Shown here one piece after another: positions 54,014 through 63,801 of a stretch of 64,000 nucleotides of DNA. Below the pieces are notes generated by a model. That model was not told the origin of the DNA. It made no database searches and worked only from the letters and a program-made list of their open reading frames with translations. The DNA lies in NCBI GenBank assembly GCA_963847615.1, contig CAWKAN010000016.1, positions 186,001 through 250,000 of the forward strand, given 5' to 3'. Numbering within the stretch: the stretch's first letter is position 1; each line of letters opens with the position of its first letter. A program made the position numbers and the translations under genes. The DNA is from Palsa-883 sp963847615 (GTDB lineage Bacteria; Pseudomonadota; Alphaproteobacteria; Acetobacterales; Acetobacteraceae).

Positions 54014-54493
54014 ATGCCGGCTGACGATCCGAAACCCCGCGGTGGCAAGCGTCCGGCTGGCAGCCGGGCGCGCGGCGCGGCCGCCCTCGCCCGCGCCGAC
54101 TACGCACAGACCACGCGCGACGTATGCGTCTCGGTTCGCTCGTTCTTCCTGGCCGACCAGTCGCGCCCGGACGACAACCATTTCGTCTGGGCGTACCGGG
54201 TGCGGATCGAAAACCGTGGCGGCGAAGCAGTGCAGCTGCTGCGGCGCACCTGGCAGATCACCGATGCGCGCGGGCGCACCCAGCACGTGCACGGCGCCGG
54301 CGTGATCGGCGAGCAGCCATTGCTCGAGCCGGGCGAGAGTTTCGAATACACCTCCGGCACGCCGCTCGACACCCCGTCGGGATTCATGGTGGGCGTCTAC
54401 CACATGGTTGTCCCGTCGTCCGGCGAGACCTTCGACGTGGCGATCCCGGCGTTCAGTTTGGACAGCCCCCACCAGGCCGGCCGCGTCCACTGA
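54014..54493 (+). CDS. apaG: ApaG domain protein
   Basis: A 159-aa protein with a single ApaG (fibronectin III-like) domain: DNHFVWAYRVRIENRGGEAV, LLRRTWQITDARGRTQHVHG, GVIGEQPLLEPGESFEYTSG and FDVAIPAFSLDSP. Family members are about 125 aa; the first 35 residues here are a basic extension. The true start could be later or at a GTG at 53984. ApaG is linked to cobalt/magnesium resistance in some bacteria. Confidence 0.92.
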   Translation: MPADDPKPRGGKRPAGSRARGAAALARADYAQTTRDVCVSVRSFFLADQSRPDDNHFVWAYRVRIENRGGEAVQLLRRTWQITDARGRTQHVHGAGVIGEQPLLEPGESFEYTSGTPLDTPSGFMVGVYHMVVPSSGETFDVAIPAFSLDSPHQAGRVH

Positions 54494-54604
54494 CCGCGCC
54501 GCCTGCTGCCCGCCGACGCCTGGCGTCGCTGTCCGTCGGGGCCGCCGAAACAGCCGGCTTGCCGATGCCGCGCGTGGCCTTGGACGGCTCGGTCGTGGGC
54601 TGAC

Positions 54605-54626
54605 GCGGATTTCTCACACTGTCGCG
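54605..54626. repeat. R2 element fragment
   Basis: GCGGATTTCTCACACTGTCG matches one end of the R2 palindromes with a single difference. The other end is missing. The rest of 54494-54745 shows nothing else. Confidence 0.6.
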
Positions 54627-54745
54627 GCCCGAGCGGGACGCCGGGCCTCGGCGGCCCAGCCGGGTTGATCCGCCCCGGGGGGCGGGGTTCGGAGATGGCG
54701 GTCCGGTTGCGGGGAGCCGGACACAACCCTATAAGCGCGCGCCAC

Positions 54746-54838
<93 letters not shown>

Positions 54839-54889
54839 GCGCCACTTAGTCTATTGATATCATTGATATTGCTTCACCGACCCGGCGGC

Positions 54890-54910
54890 TTACCCACACC
54901 TCTACCCACA
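54890..54910 (+). promoter_or_regulatory. Possible integrase arm site, left
   Basis: TTACCCACACCTCTACCCACA has two TACCCACA units 11 bp apart, the same order and spacing as 61541-61562 near the other end of the island. Confidence 0.5.
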
Positions 54911-54975
54911 GGACGGGGCGCGATGCCCCCAGCACCGCGCCTTGCCCACATCCCCGACAAGAACCATGCCACCAT

Positions 54976-55011
54976 CCGGCACAGTTCTTGCTTCGACAAG
55001 AACTGTGCCGG
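54976..55011. repeat. Perfect 15-bp hairpin near the island's left end
   Basis: CCGGCACAGTTCTTG and its inverse flank the loop CTTCGA. There is no T-run, so it is not a standard terminator. The remainder of 54836-55165 has no gene. Confidence 0.8.
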
Positions 55012-55165
55012 AAGGGTAGTATGCTTTTCTGACACCGAAACGGAGTAGTTTCAGCAAGGATCGGCCCTCTGGGTCCGGGACAGTTTGGGAAATCACGACC
55101 CTTTCAAACTCACCCGAAGAAGCGTCTATGCGGGCGGCGGGAGTAGTGGATAAGCAGGCAAGCGG

Positions 55166-55471
55166 TCAGTTGCCCCATGCGGCCACTTTTCCATCCACCA
55201 CGGTAACATAAGAGGGAGGCCCCTTGGTATACCCCTCTACCCCTGCCCCTCGATACACCGTGATCGTCCCGAGATCTGAGGTATCGCTGCTGAGCGCATA
55301 GGGCTTCCAACCCTCGAATGAACAAACTAACCGATCCTCGGGCATACCCACCCGCAACATACCCCAATAGCTACCACAGTCGGCACGCAACGCTTCATCA
55401 ACGGGAGGTGTGCAAGAGGCTAACGTAAGCAATAAAACAACCGCAACTTTCATTCCCTTGTCCTTGTTCAT
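55166..55471 (-). CDS. Small lipoprotein of unknown function (island cargo)
   Basis: A 101-aa protein with a signal peptide and lipobox: KVAVVLLLTLASCTPP, Cys being the lipidated residue. The mature part has two more Cys (DCGSYWGMLRVGMPEDRLVC) and a WKPYALSSDTSDLGTI segment. The GMPEDRLVCSF pattern recalls SmpA/OmlA-like folds, only weakly. It is the last gene of the island. Confidence 0.7.
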   Translation of the reverse strand: MNKDKGMKVAVVLLLTLASCTPPVDEALRADCGSYWGMLRVGMPEDRLVCSFEGWKPYALSSDTSDLGTITVYRGAGVEGYTKGPPSYVTVVDGKVAAWGN

Positions 55472-55552
55472 TAGTATTCTGCCTTACCACAGTACCATAT
55501 CGGAGCAAGCAACCGATCAGTTCATCGACAGGGCGACCAAAGATACAACCAC

Positions 55553-56125
55553 CTAAAATACTCCTGCCTGCGCCCTTTTGATTTCCTCCTCACAGGCGTC
55601 GGAGTTGGTGAACCGAAACACAAGGCCAATGCCAGACTTATCCGACGATGCTCCACCCACGTGGAGGACAATGTTCTGAACATTGTTGGGCAATACCGAC
55701 TGAGGTGACCTCTCCCAGACGGCTTGGTAGATACGCTCATGTTGGCTAAGTGCTTCTACCCATTCGTTCGAACCTTTCCATAGCGCTCCAGGTTCCAGGG
55801 AGTCCTTTAGTTCGCTCTGGCCATAGGTATATTCGATCTGCTGTCGGACCTGAGAAAACGCCGCCCGTACATCATAGCCATACCTATCGTGAGAGTAATC
55901 TTTCCCAAAACTAATTATTTTACATACACCCTGCCCGGGCGTCACTGTGACCACAACCACTGGAAAATCTGGATGCGACCTCCTCGGGGTCACTATGTAA
56001 TCGAAAGGAGTTAGCTTACGGACGACCACCAGCTTGTCCAGCTTGGTGCCCATCCCTATCCCAAATGGTTGCGCCTGCGCTGCCAACGGCAGCAAGAGCC
56101 ATACCCCCAACAAAATCGCCCGCAT
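55553..56125 (-). CDS. Secreted protein of unknown function (island cargo)
   Basis: 190 aa. A clear signal peptide (MRAILLGVWLLLPLAAQAQP) with cleavage after AQA. The mature part starts FGIGMGTKLDKLVVVRKLTP, which resembles the GMGTxxxxL opening of the small lipoprotein next door, and has two Cys (GVCKIISFG and DACEEEI) that could pair. A GGGGGAG site precedes this ATG. The longer frame upstream is not supported. No family is recognised. Confidence 0.7.
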   Translation of the reverse strand: MRAILLGVWLLLPLAAQAQPFGIGMGTKLDKLVVVRKLTPFDYIVTPRRSHPDFPVVVVTVTPGQGVCKIISFGKDYSHDRYGYDVRAAFSQVRQQIEYTYGQSELKDSLEPGALWKGSNEWVEALSQHERIYQAVWERSPQSVLPNNVQNIVLHVGGASSDKSGIGLVFRFTNSDACEEEIKRAQAGVF

Positions 56126-56262
56126 GCTCCCCCCCCAATTACCGAAAGACACCTCTTCGGAGAGCCTACGCCCGTTGCGAGGGTTTGACAACGTAAGGAC
56201 ATCGATTGTCTGTAATCGGGCTGCCTCAGTGGACAGTAGGGGCGACCCCATCGACAAGCCCC

Positions 56263-56750
56263 CTAACCCCCTATCCATGGCCTCAACATATCCCACCGGA
56301 TTAAGGGGTCCATGATGTTGTTGTAACCCGGTCTCCCGAGAACCTCGGGTTGAATTTCCATCCACTCAAGCGGCGGCATACTCCACCCCCTAAGCCGATA
56401 CGTCGTTAGGATGCTTACCGCTTTCTTCCTCATCTCAAGCGTCGGCCTCAGGACCATAGCGGCCTGAACCAGCAAGCCGTATTTATGGAAGCCATCGCGC
56501 TCGTCGTTTATTATGACATCTGCCCGCAATTCGTGAACATCCTCAACCCACCAGTTCGGGATGAAGTATTTGGTTTGTGGTTTGCCCTTGCCCTTTGTTG
56601 TTTCGTCATCCGATGAACACCGACTAGAAGGCCATCTTCAATCAGCTTCATCAACAATTTAGATGGGACCACAAGACGCGCCGCAGCTTGGTCCACTGTT
56701 TGGTGTTCAGGGATACCATATCTAAATGCGACCTTGATCATCTCCCGCAT
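56263..56750 (-). pseudogene. HTH DNA-binding protein, one-base frameshift
   Basis: The first frame gives TVDQAAARLVVPSKLLMKLI, then EDGLLVG, an excisionase-like HTH. The next frame gives KPQTKYFIPNWWVEDVHELR and a helical C-part (YGLLVQAAMVLRPTLEMRKK). Adding one G to GTCGG joins them as LVGCSSDDETTKGKGKPQTK, with a corrected length of 162 aa. It is probably a regulator of the island. Function is inferred from fold only. Confidence 0.6.
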
Positions 56751-56895
56751 CCCTTATTGCCCCCAGTAGGTTTCATCGTGGCATCTCCGTAGGGTGCCCC
56801 CCACCGCAGGATCGCGGTGGGGGTAGCGGGGTTCCTTGCGGAATGCAGACATAACGTTCCCCTTCGGGGAGCGCAGGCGCAGGCGAAGCCGAGAA

Positions 56896-57297
56896 CTAAA
56901 TTCCACTTCGGTAGCCCACCGGGTTTCGGTCTGAGTCGGCAACGAACGCCTTGGGCTTCGGGTCTCGGCTCCGCTCGGCCCGGTCCAGAGCAGCGCACAG
57001 GGCTGCCAGCCCTGCTGGATCGAGCAGGGCGGCGCTGGCGAGTAACCGGCGGGCTGGGGACCCATCCGGCTCCGGGAGGGTCTGCAATGCAGTTCCGAGC
57101 CGGTGCCAGTGTTGGGCTAGGTAGTCCTTGATCCGGGCGTCAGCCGGGGGCGACTGCGGGCCGTCAATCCAGTGGGCTACGTCAGCCACCCGATACCACA
57201 CGCGCCCAACGGAGTCCTTTTTCCAGAGAGGACCCGACTCGCCCCTCGCACGCCAGTTCACTAGAGACTGGCCCGATACGTTCAACCAACGCTGCAT
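56896..57297 (-). CDS. HTH-domain protein of the island
   Basis: 133 aa from the chosen ATG. MQRWLNVSGQSLVNWRARGE and VGRVWYRVADVAHWID form a MerR/excisionase-like HTH of the type that reads a column-like VADVAxWI motif. The rest is helical (YLAQHWHRLGTALQTLPEPD). An upstream start would add 34 residues. It could control primase expression. 57298-57727 holds no gene I can support. Confidence 0.5.
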   Translation of the reverse strand: MQRWLNVSGQSLVNWRARGESGPLWKKDSVGRVWYRVADVAHWIDGPQSPPADARIKDYLAQHWHRLGTALQTLPEPDGSPARRLLASAALLDPAGLAALCAALDRAERSRDPKPKAFVADSDRNPVGYRSGI

Positions 57298-57727
57298 GCT
57301 ACGCGGCGGTATCCACCGCCATGGAGGAAGAGCAGGTGCCCTTCCTACCGAAAGCCGTGATCTTGAGGTCAGGACTGGCACGGCACCCCCCGAACCCACT
57401 CAGCCACCGCCTGCGCCTCGCGGCACCGGGAACCCGCCTCCGTTTCGGTCTCGCCGGGCTTGGGGGCGAACAGGCCGGGGATCAGGTCCCCATCGAGGTC
57501 GGCGGTCAGTCCCAAAATAGATACTAGATGGGCCACGTATACTGTCCTATCCTGTCCTGTAGTGTTGATAACAAATAATCACGCCCCCAAAACGGGCCTC
57601 TCCCTCTCCATCTGGGCCTCTCCCTCGGGCGCTAGCTTTATCCCCCTGCCCAGAGGACGGCCTGGAACGCCCTGTAGTTGCGTTGCATTTTTCACGTTGG
57701 GCGCTTGGGCCGCTGCTCCCCCTATTC

Positions 57728-60025
57728 TTACTTGTATCCCCTGAGCAGCCCGCTCCGCCGCTGCCTCGGGGTCTCGAAGCTCTCCCCCCTCATCAACTCC
57801 GCTACCACCTCCGCCCGACTGGCCCCCATCCACTTCGCTTCATTCCGCAGAACCCACACCTTCGATTTCACGCTCTCACCGCCGATCGAACCCGGCACCC
57901 ACCGCCGGCTCAATGCCGGAAACCGCTGCCCCTTCAACCACCTCGCAGCGCCGCCGCGCTGACCACGAAGCGCCGCATCCGCAGCCACTCCCCGATCTCT
58001 TCGACGGTCACCAAGTCCTTGCCGAACGGCCCTGCCCCCGCATCCAACGCATCGTGCAGCGCACTCACCCACCGTTCACGGCCCACCTCTTGCAGAACTT
58101 GTTTCCCCGCCGTCATCGGCGCTCTTCCATGCGCTTGGAACCCTTGCAGGTCCCGCGCCAAGAGCCACCCAAGCAACCAACTCCGGTTCGTCGGGTTCTC
58201 CGCCCATACATGGAACCCAGCAAAGTCAAACTCAGACTTGATCCTGTCCGCATCCTCATCCTCAATCCTGATGACCATGATCCGCCGGTCATCTTTATCG
58301 AGCCGGAGACAGTCCAACCTATTCGATGCAAGCATGAAGTTGATCTGGTTGGAAACTTCCACCGAGGCACATTTTTGCAGTTCAACCAGAGCGTCTTTCC
58401 AGTGATGAGCAGTCTTCAACCGGGTTGTAACGTCTAGGCGATCCGTAGACATCACCTCGTCCAGAAAGACGAACACCCGACGGGCTGCCCAGTCCGTGAA
58501 TTCGCTCGTTAACTCCCCGACCGTGATCTCTGTGCCGTGCTCGCGCCGAATCAGGTCCAGAATAACCTTTGCCAGCGATCCTTTCCCAACCCCATTCGCG
58601 TCACTGACAAAGAGTGGCGCCCATAGCACCTTCTCCCCCGGCCGCTGAAACAGATGGGCGATCCAATCGAGCAAGTGCCCCCGCGAATTCTCATCCGGCA
58701 CCATCAGGCGCAGCAGGCTCAGGAACGGTTCCACATCCTCATCCACTACCCCACCCGCCGGCTCCACTGTGAAGCCCTTCCACGCATTCCACACAGCATA
58801 CGGCGGCTCCGAGATAACTCCGCTCGGCCGCCCCGGCCTCATCGTCACGTATTCCACTCGTGGAAGGTTCCGCTGCCCCTTGATGGTATCAACGCGCCGC
58901 CGGGTCGCAGGATCGACCTTCACGTAACACCCTAGCCGGTTCAGCAACGTTGCTTCCGTGATCGCTTCACCTGTTGCCTTCTCCACAAACTCCCCGGTGC
59001 GCGTAACAAGCACATACTTCCAGGCTATATGCTTCTCGCCGTAGCCAGTCCGGACACCCCAAAGCCGCCACCGGCTCTTCTCCGCGTCTGTCAGCCCTTC
59101 ATCCCAACCGAGGGGCAGCATACGAACTTCCCGCAACAGAGGGTCGCCATCCGCGTCCACCAACCCCGGAACAAGCTCCATGACAACCTTGCTCTTGCCG
59201 TCATGCACCACGCATCACGGAGCAAGAACTCCATGAACCTATCAACGAATTTCATTGGGTCTGGCGCATCAGGGCCAATGAACGCAGCCCGGCACCACGT
59301 CTCAATTTCCGTCATGCCCTGCCAGACGTTCAATTCCCCGCTGGTCACCCGCCGGGCGCACTCGCCAGCCTTCCGCGTTCCGGCATCGTCCCGCCCCCCT
59401 GGCCCAATCACCGCCGGCAGCGGCTCCCGTGCCTCGCCCTGGCCCTTCTGAGTCCGTCCCCCGACCTCTACACCACCCGCGATCAGCGCCTCCCTAAGCC
59501 GCGTCTCAACGTCTGGCGGTAGGGGCACAACTCCACCCAGCACCGCCGGGTCGAACAGGTCGGCGTTCGCCTCATACGCCCGCTGGGTATCAGGATGGAT
59601 CGAGGGGGGACAGCACCACTGCGTCCGATCCGACAGCATCTCAACGATCATCGCGCCGTTGGCATCTTTGATGCGGAAGGTTTTCAGACCAGACCACTTG
59701 TAAGCGAGCATCAAGCCCTTCTTGCACGACGTTCCCAAGGCGAAGCCGGAAGTAATTTCCGGATCAGGTCAATGATCTCCGGATCGTCTGTATCAACGTC
59801 CACCATGCACAAGCCGGACTCCTGGCCCAGCACCAACCCGATATTTCCGCCGGCGTGCTTCCTCAAAAAGTAGTTCCGATCTGCCTCCGTCACTGGCCCA
59901 ACGGAAAACCGTTGCCACTCACCCACCGCTGGCCGCTTCTCTCCCGGCCGTAGGGGGATCACGGGCAATCCCACGCCCCAGTATCGCGCCGCGTTGTCCG
60001 CGAAAATGCCAGCACCCGTGGTCAT
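57728..60025 (-). pseudogene. Primase-polymerase/helicase replication protein, three one-base deletions
   Basis: Replication protein of the island. The N-terminal prim-pol domain (GVGLPVIPLRPGEKRPAVGE, CMVDVDTDD with the catalytic Asp pair) is followed by a linker domain. The DUF5906/D5-type helicase has Walker A in FVSDANGVGKGSLAKVILDL and Walker B in RRVFVFLDEV. A winged-helix tail ends the protein (SVKSKVWVLRNEAKWMGAS). Breaks are near 59731, 59213 and 57952. Each is fixed by adding one base (A or G in a short run), giving 766 aa. The ATG overlaps the alpA stop (ATGA). Damage may be real or due to sequence error. Confidence 0.8.
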
Positions 60026-60191
60026 TTACTCGTCTGCTCAGCCAGCCATTCTTCCAGATGGCATTTGAATATAATACTGCGGTTGCCACTTTGGTCACTC
60101 TCGGTGCTTTCTTCTGCTTCATAAGAACGTAGAGAGTTGAAAGAGCGATCCCAATCATTGCCGCAGTCTCCCTCAAACTATATCCCTGCAT
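60022..60191 (-). pseudogene. AlpA-family excisionase/regulator, one-base deletion
   Basis: YSLRETAAMIGIALSTLYVL is the MerR-like HTH of AlpA, and the C-terminal strand and helix IIFKCHLEEWLAEQTSK is in the next frame. Adding one G to AAAGTGG (near 60090) joins them at a normal 56 aa. AlpA proteins activate excision or replication in P4-like satellites. The stop overlaps the primase start. Confidence 0.72.
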
Positions 60192-60296
60192 GTCGCGCTC
60201 CTTTGCTGCCCACCTCGGGCCGGGCGCGACTATTTCACTACACGGGCATCCAGTCTAGGACTCTTTTCCTCTGTTTCTAGTTTTTATTCCTTCTTA

Positions 60297-61534
60297 TTAC
60301 TTAATTACGCCTACTCCGCAACGGCACGACCTCGGCACCCTCGCCGGCCACGCGCCCACAGAACTCGCCCACTCAGCCATCAGACGTGCCCGCTTCTCGA
60401 ACAGGTCGCCCGCCGATACGCCGCTTCCACCTTGTCCTTGATCGTGTGAGCCAAGGCCATCTCCGCAACGTCGCGGGGGTAGGAGGTCTGCTCCGCTGTC
60501 CAATCCCGGAACGTGGATCGGAAGCCGTGCGCGGTTAGATCGCCACGCTCCATCCGCCGGAGCGTCATCAATAGCGCCATGCTGGATAGGGGCTTGCCAG
60601 CGCGTCCGCCAGGAAACACGAAGTCGCTTTCGCGGTTTTCATGCAGCGGTGCCAGCACTGCCAGAGCAGGCGCGGACAGGGGGACGCGATGTTCAACCTT
60701 TGCCTTCATCCGCTCCGCCGGCACGGTCCAGACAGCCGCTTCCAGGTCGATCTCAGACCACCGTGCCTCAATCACCTCGCCGGTCCGGGTAGCCGTCAGG
60801 ATGGCGAACTCCAAGGCCCGTGCGCCCATCCCGCTCTGTTCGCGCAGGGCCGACATGAAGGTGCCCATCTTTCTGTAGGGCAACGCGGCATGGTGCTCGA
60901 CCTTTTGAACTTTCCCCCGTGCCGGCAGTTGGTTGTCGAGATGGCCCTTCCACCGCGCGGGGTTCTCACCAGTCCGGTAGCCACGAGTCCCCGCCCAATC
61001 CAACACGGCTTCGATCCGCCCGCGCAGCCTTGATGCGGTCTCCGTCCTGGTCGCCGAAATCGGCTCCAGCACCTTCAAGACCAGCGATAGGTCTACGCCC
61101 TGGACGGGCAAGCCCCCGATGACAGGCCCCGCGTAGGTTTCGAGCTGGTACTCTTCCACTGTGCCAAGTGCTTGGCGTTCTTCCACGACGCCGATGGGCC
61201 TCGATGTATGCCGCCGCGCACTGATCGAAGGTCATGGAGCGGGCCTCGGCCAGCCGCTTGTCCACCTCCGCGGCCTTCCGAGCCTCCAGAGGGGTCCACG
61301 CCCTCGGCCAGCACCCGCCGTTACTCGGCAGCCTTCTGCCGAGCCTGCGCCAGCGTGACGGCAGAGAGGGAACCCAGCCCCATCGCCCGCGCCTTCCCGC
61401 GCAGCGTGAAGCGGAAGAGCCATGAGCGCACCGCCCCCTGTCACTTGGAGATACAGCCCGCCCCCGTCCGCGCGTAACCCCCTCTTGGTGGCCCGCGCGA
61501 CGAAGACTGCCGACAACCGCCCTAGCCTGTTCAT
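60297..61534 (-). pseudogene. int: Tyrosine integrase, several frameshifts and a stop
   Basis: A P4-type site-specific recombinase. The N-terminal domain (MNRLGRLSAVFVARATKRGL, LRADGGGLYLQV), core-binding part (MTFDQCAAAYIEAHR) and catalytic domain (ILTATRTGEVIEARWSEIDL, HGFRSTFRDW with Arg, ALAHTI with His, AAYRR with the Tyr) are spread over three frames. There is an in-frame TAA near 61325 and at least five indels; two look like loss of G from a G-run. The end LFEKRARLMAEWA also needs a frame change. As written it is inactive. Confidence 0.78.
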
Positions 61535-61540
61535 GCCATC

Positions 61541-61562
61541 CTACCCACACGCCTACCCACAC
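61541..61562 (+). promoter_or_regulatory. Possible integrase arm site, right
   Basis: Two TACCCACAC units 11 bp apart, just before the integrase start, match the left-end pair at 54890-54910. Confidence 0.5.
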
Positions 61563-61665
61563 GTCATCGGTAGATGCTACCACATGCTACTGGACGCGTA
61601 CAGAGCGGAACGGACGAAAGATACAGTTATTATCTATTAATTTTGTAGGTCTGTGGATTCTGGCA

Positions 61666-63310
61666 CTACCGCCCCAGACCCCCGTGCGGCGGACACCCTC
61701 TCCGCCAATTCAGAACAAAGCTGGGCACTCGGGCCGTAGCCGATTTTACGTCCGCTGCGACGGCGAGAGTTCTAAGCAGATCGCCCTTCGATCCCATGAT
61801 GCGGACCTCGCCGTCCGCGACCTCGACGCGCTGGGCCAGCGCGCGAAGGTGCTCGCGCCGATAGCCGCCACCGTCGATGCGTATCCGCTCGCGGGCCGTC
61901 CTGGCGAATTTTTGGACCATGGCGGGCGTGATTGCCTGCTGTGCCCGCGCTTTCCGCCAACGCCTGGGCGCGGTCGGCATCGGCCTGGGCCTGATCGCGG
62001 ATAGCTTTCAAACCGGCAATGCGTTCCTTCAGCGCCGGGTCGTCCAGATCGGCGACTCCGGTCTCGATAGCGTCATAGAGCCGCTTCAGCCGCAAATCTG
62101 TCTCGGCGGCGCGCTTGTTGAGTTCGGCGATGTGTTCGCAGCGGCGCTCGGTGCGCTCCTGGCGGCGGTCGAGCACCGAGGCCAGCACTTCCTCCAGGCG
62201 GTCGGGCTGTAGCAAGCGGTCTTCGAGATGGCTGGCAACGAGGTTGTCCAGCTTCTCCATCGGGATCGAGCGGCCCTTACAGCCGGTCTCGCCCTGCCGT
62301 GCCTTGATCGAGCAGGTGTAGTAGCGATAGCGCCCGCCCTTGCCGGTGCGAAGCGTCATCGCGCCGCCGCAGTCGGCGCAGAAGCAGATGCCGGTAAGGA
62401 GGGTGGGGCCGCTCACGACACGGGCGGGCGTGACCTTGGGATTGCGGGCGCGCAGATGGGCCTGCACGACGTCGAAGGTGGCCTGGTCGATCAGCGGCGG
62501 CACGGCAACGGCGATCACCTCGCTGACCGGCTTCAGTTCCTTGGTCTTGCCGCGCTTGTTGAACTCGTGACGCCCGGCATAGGTCGCGCGAGTCAGGATG
62601 CGGTGAACCTGTCCGATGCCCCAGCGCCCGCCATCGCGGGTGAAGATTCGCTGCCGGTTGAGGTGAGCGGTGATGTTTTTGACGCCCATCGGCCCGGACG
62701 TGCCGTCGCCTTCCAACGCAAGCTGGTAGATCAGGCGCACCGTGTCGGCGTGCAGCGGGTCGATCTCCAGCTTCTTCTTCACCTTCGCGCCGCGCTGCTC
62801 AGCCGCGACGACGCGGTAGCCGATGGGCGGCAGGGAACCGTTCCAAAAACCCTGGCGCGCGTTCTCCTTCAAGGCGCGCAGCACATGCTTGGCATTTTCT
62901 TTCGACTGGTATTCGTCAAATAGCGCCATAATCTGCCGCATCATGACGTGCATGGGATCGTCGCCCATTTCCTGCGTGATCGAGACCAGCTTGACGCCGT
63001 TTTTCGCCAGTTTGCGGACGTAGAATTCCAGTTCGAAATGGTCGCGGAAGAAGCGGCTGAACGAATGGACGATCACGACATCGAACGGCTCGGGCTTGCT
63101 TGTGCCCGCCTCGATCATCCGCTGGAATTCGGGGCGGCGGTCATTGGTGGCGGATGCGCCGGGTTCGACATAGGTTTCGACAAGCTGATAGCCACGCGAT
63201 TGGCAGTACGCCTCGCCCTGGCGCTTCTGGTCGGGAATGGAAACATCATGCTCGGCCTGCCGCGCCGTCGAGACGCGCAGATAGAGGGCGGCGCGCAACG
63301 GCACGGTCAT
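61666..63310 (-). pseudogene. Large serine recombinase, one-base frameshift near its C-terminus
   Basis: A site-specific recombinase of the resolvase/invertase superfamily. The catalytic domain has ALYLRVSTARQAEHDVSIPD (nucleophile Ser) and SRFFRDHFELEFYVRKLAK. The recombinase domain follows, then the zinc ribbon (GICFCADCGGAMTLRTGKG and YTCSIKARQ) and a coiled coil. At about 61955 the frame changes: removing one G restores KARAQQAITPAMVQKFARTA. The corrected length is 547 aa. Its last codons cross attR, so it belongs to a second element joined to the same tRNA end (inference). Confidence 0.88.
61694..61710 (+). other. attR (17-bp direct repeat)
   Basis: CACCCTCTCCGCCAATT, identical to the tRNA-Ser end at 54822-54838. 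On the other strand it encodes the NWRRG near the C-terminus of the serine recombinase. Confidence 0.88.
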
Positions 63311-63328
63311 GCTGACAATCTCCTTACG

Positions 63329-63565
63329 TCATCGCGACGGCCCGAAAAATTCGTCGAACACGTCGCCGAACCAGGCTTCGAATACGTCGATTTCGGCATC
63401 CGTAACCGGCACGCGCGCGGGCCAGTCGTCCACGACGCGCCAATTCTCAACATCATGTTTGACCGGGCGGCCGAGGCGCGGCCAGGGGCCGGGCACGACA
63501 TAGAGGTCGGGCGGCAATTCGCCGAATGCAGCGCGGTCGCGCAATGGGGAGCGGTGCCGAGACAT
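63329..63565 (-). CDS. Hypothetical protein upstream of the serine recombinase
   Basis: 78 aa from ATG 63565: an acidic, Trp/Pro-rich protein (DLYVVPGPWPRLGRPVKHDV, DAEIDVFEAWFGDVFDEFFG). It ends 18 bp before the recombinase start on the same strand, so the two are probably one operon. I do not know its role. 63566-63801 shows no further gene. Confidence 0.55.
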   Translation of the reverse strand: MSRHRSPLRDRAAFGELPPDLYVVPGPWPRLGRPVKHDVENWRVVDDWPARVPVTDAEIDVFEAWFGDVFDEFFGPSR

Positions 63566-63801
63566 CGTGCCAGGATCGCGCAAACACCGGCCCGGCGGAA
63601 CGGCCGATCTCTACGCCACGGCACGCGGGCCCACGTCGCAAAGTGAGCGGTCCCGCTTACTTTGAACCATGATCGCATGCGGGCCACCCGCCGGAGCGGC
63701 GGCAGGCGGTCAAGGCCGCAGCCGCGAAGCGGTGGCGCGGCACGCGCCAGCCTTGACGGGCTGGCGACGGTCCGGCCTCCTCGCCGCCAAGCGGTCATGG
63801 C

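Noticed and set aside
54976..55011. Rho-independent terminator at the island hairpin
   Set aside because: The stem is strong but no T-run follows on either strand.
57683..58437. Plus-strand frames over the primase region
   Set aside because: The minus strand carries the helicase motifs and a winged-helix tail. The plus-strand products are Pro/Arg/Ser-rich shadows.
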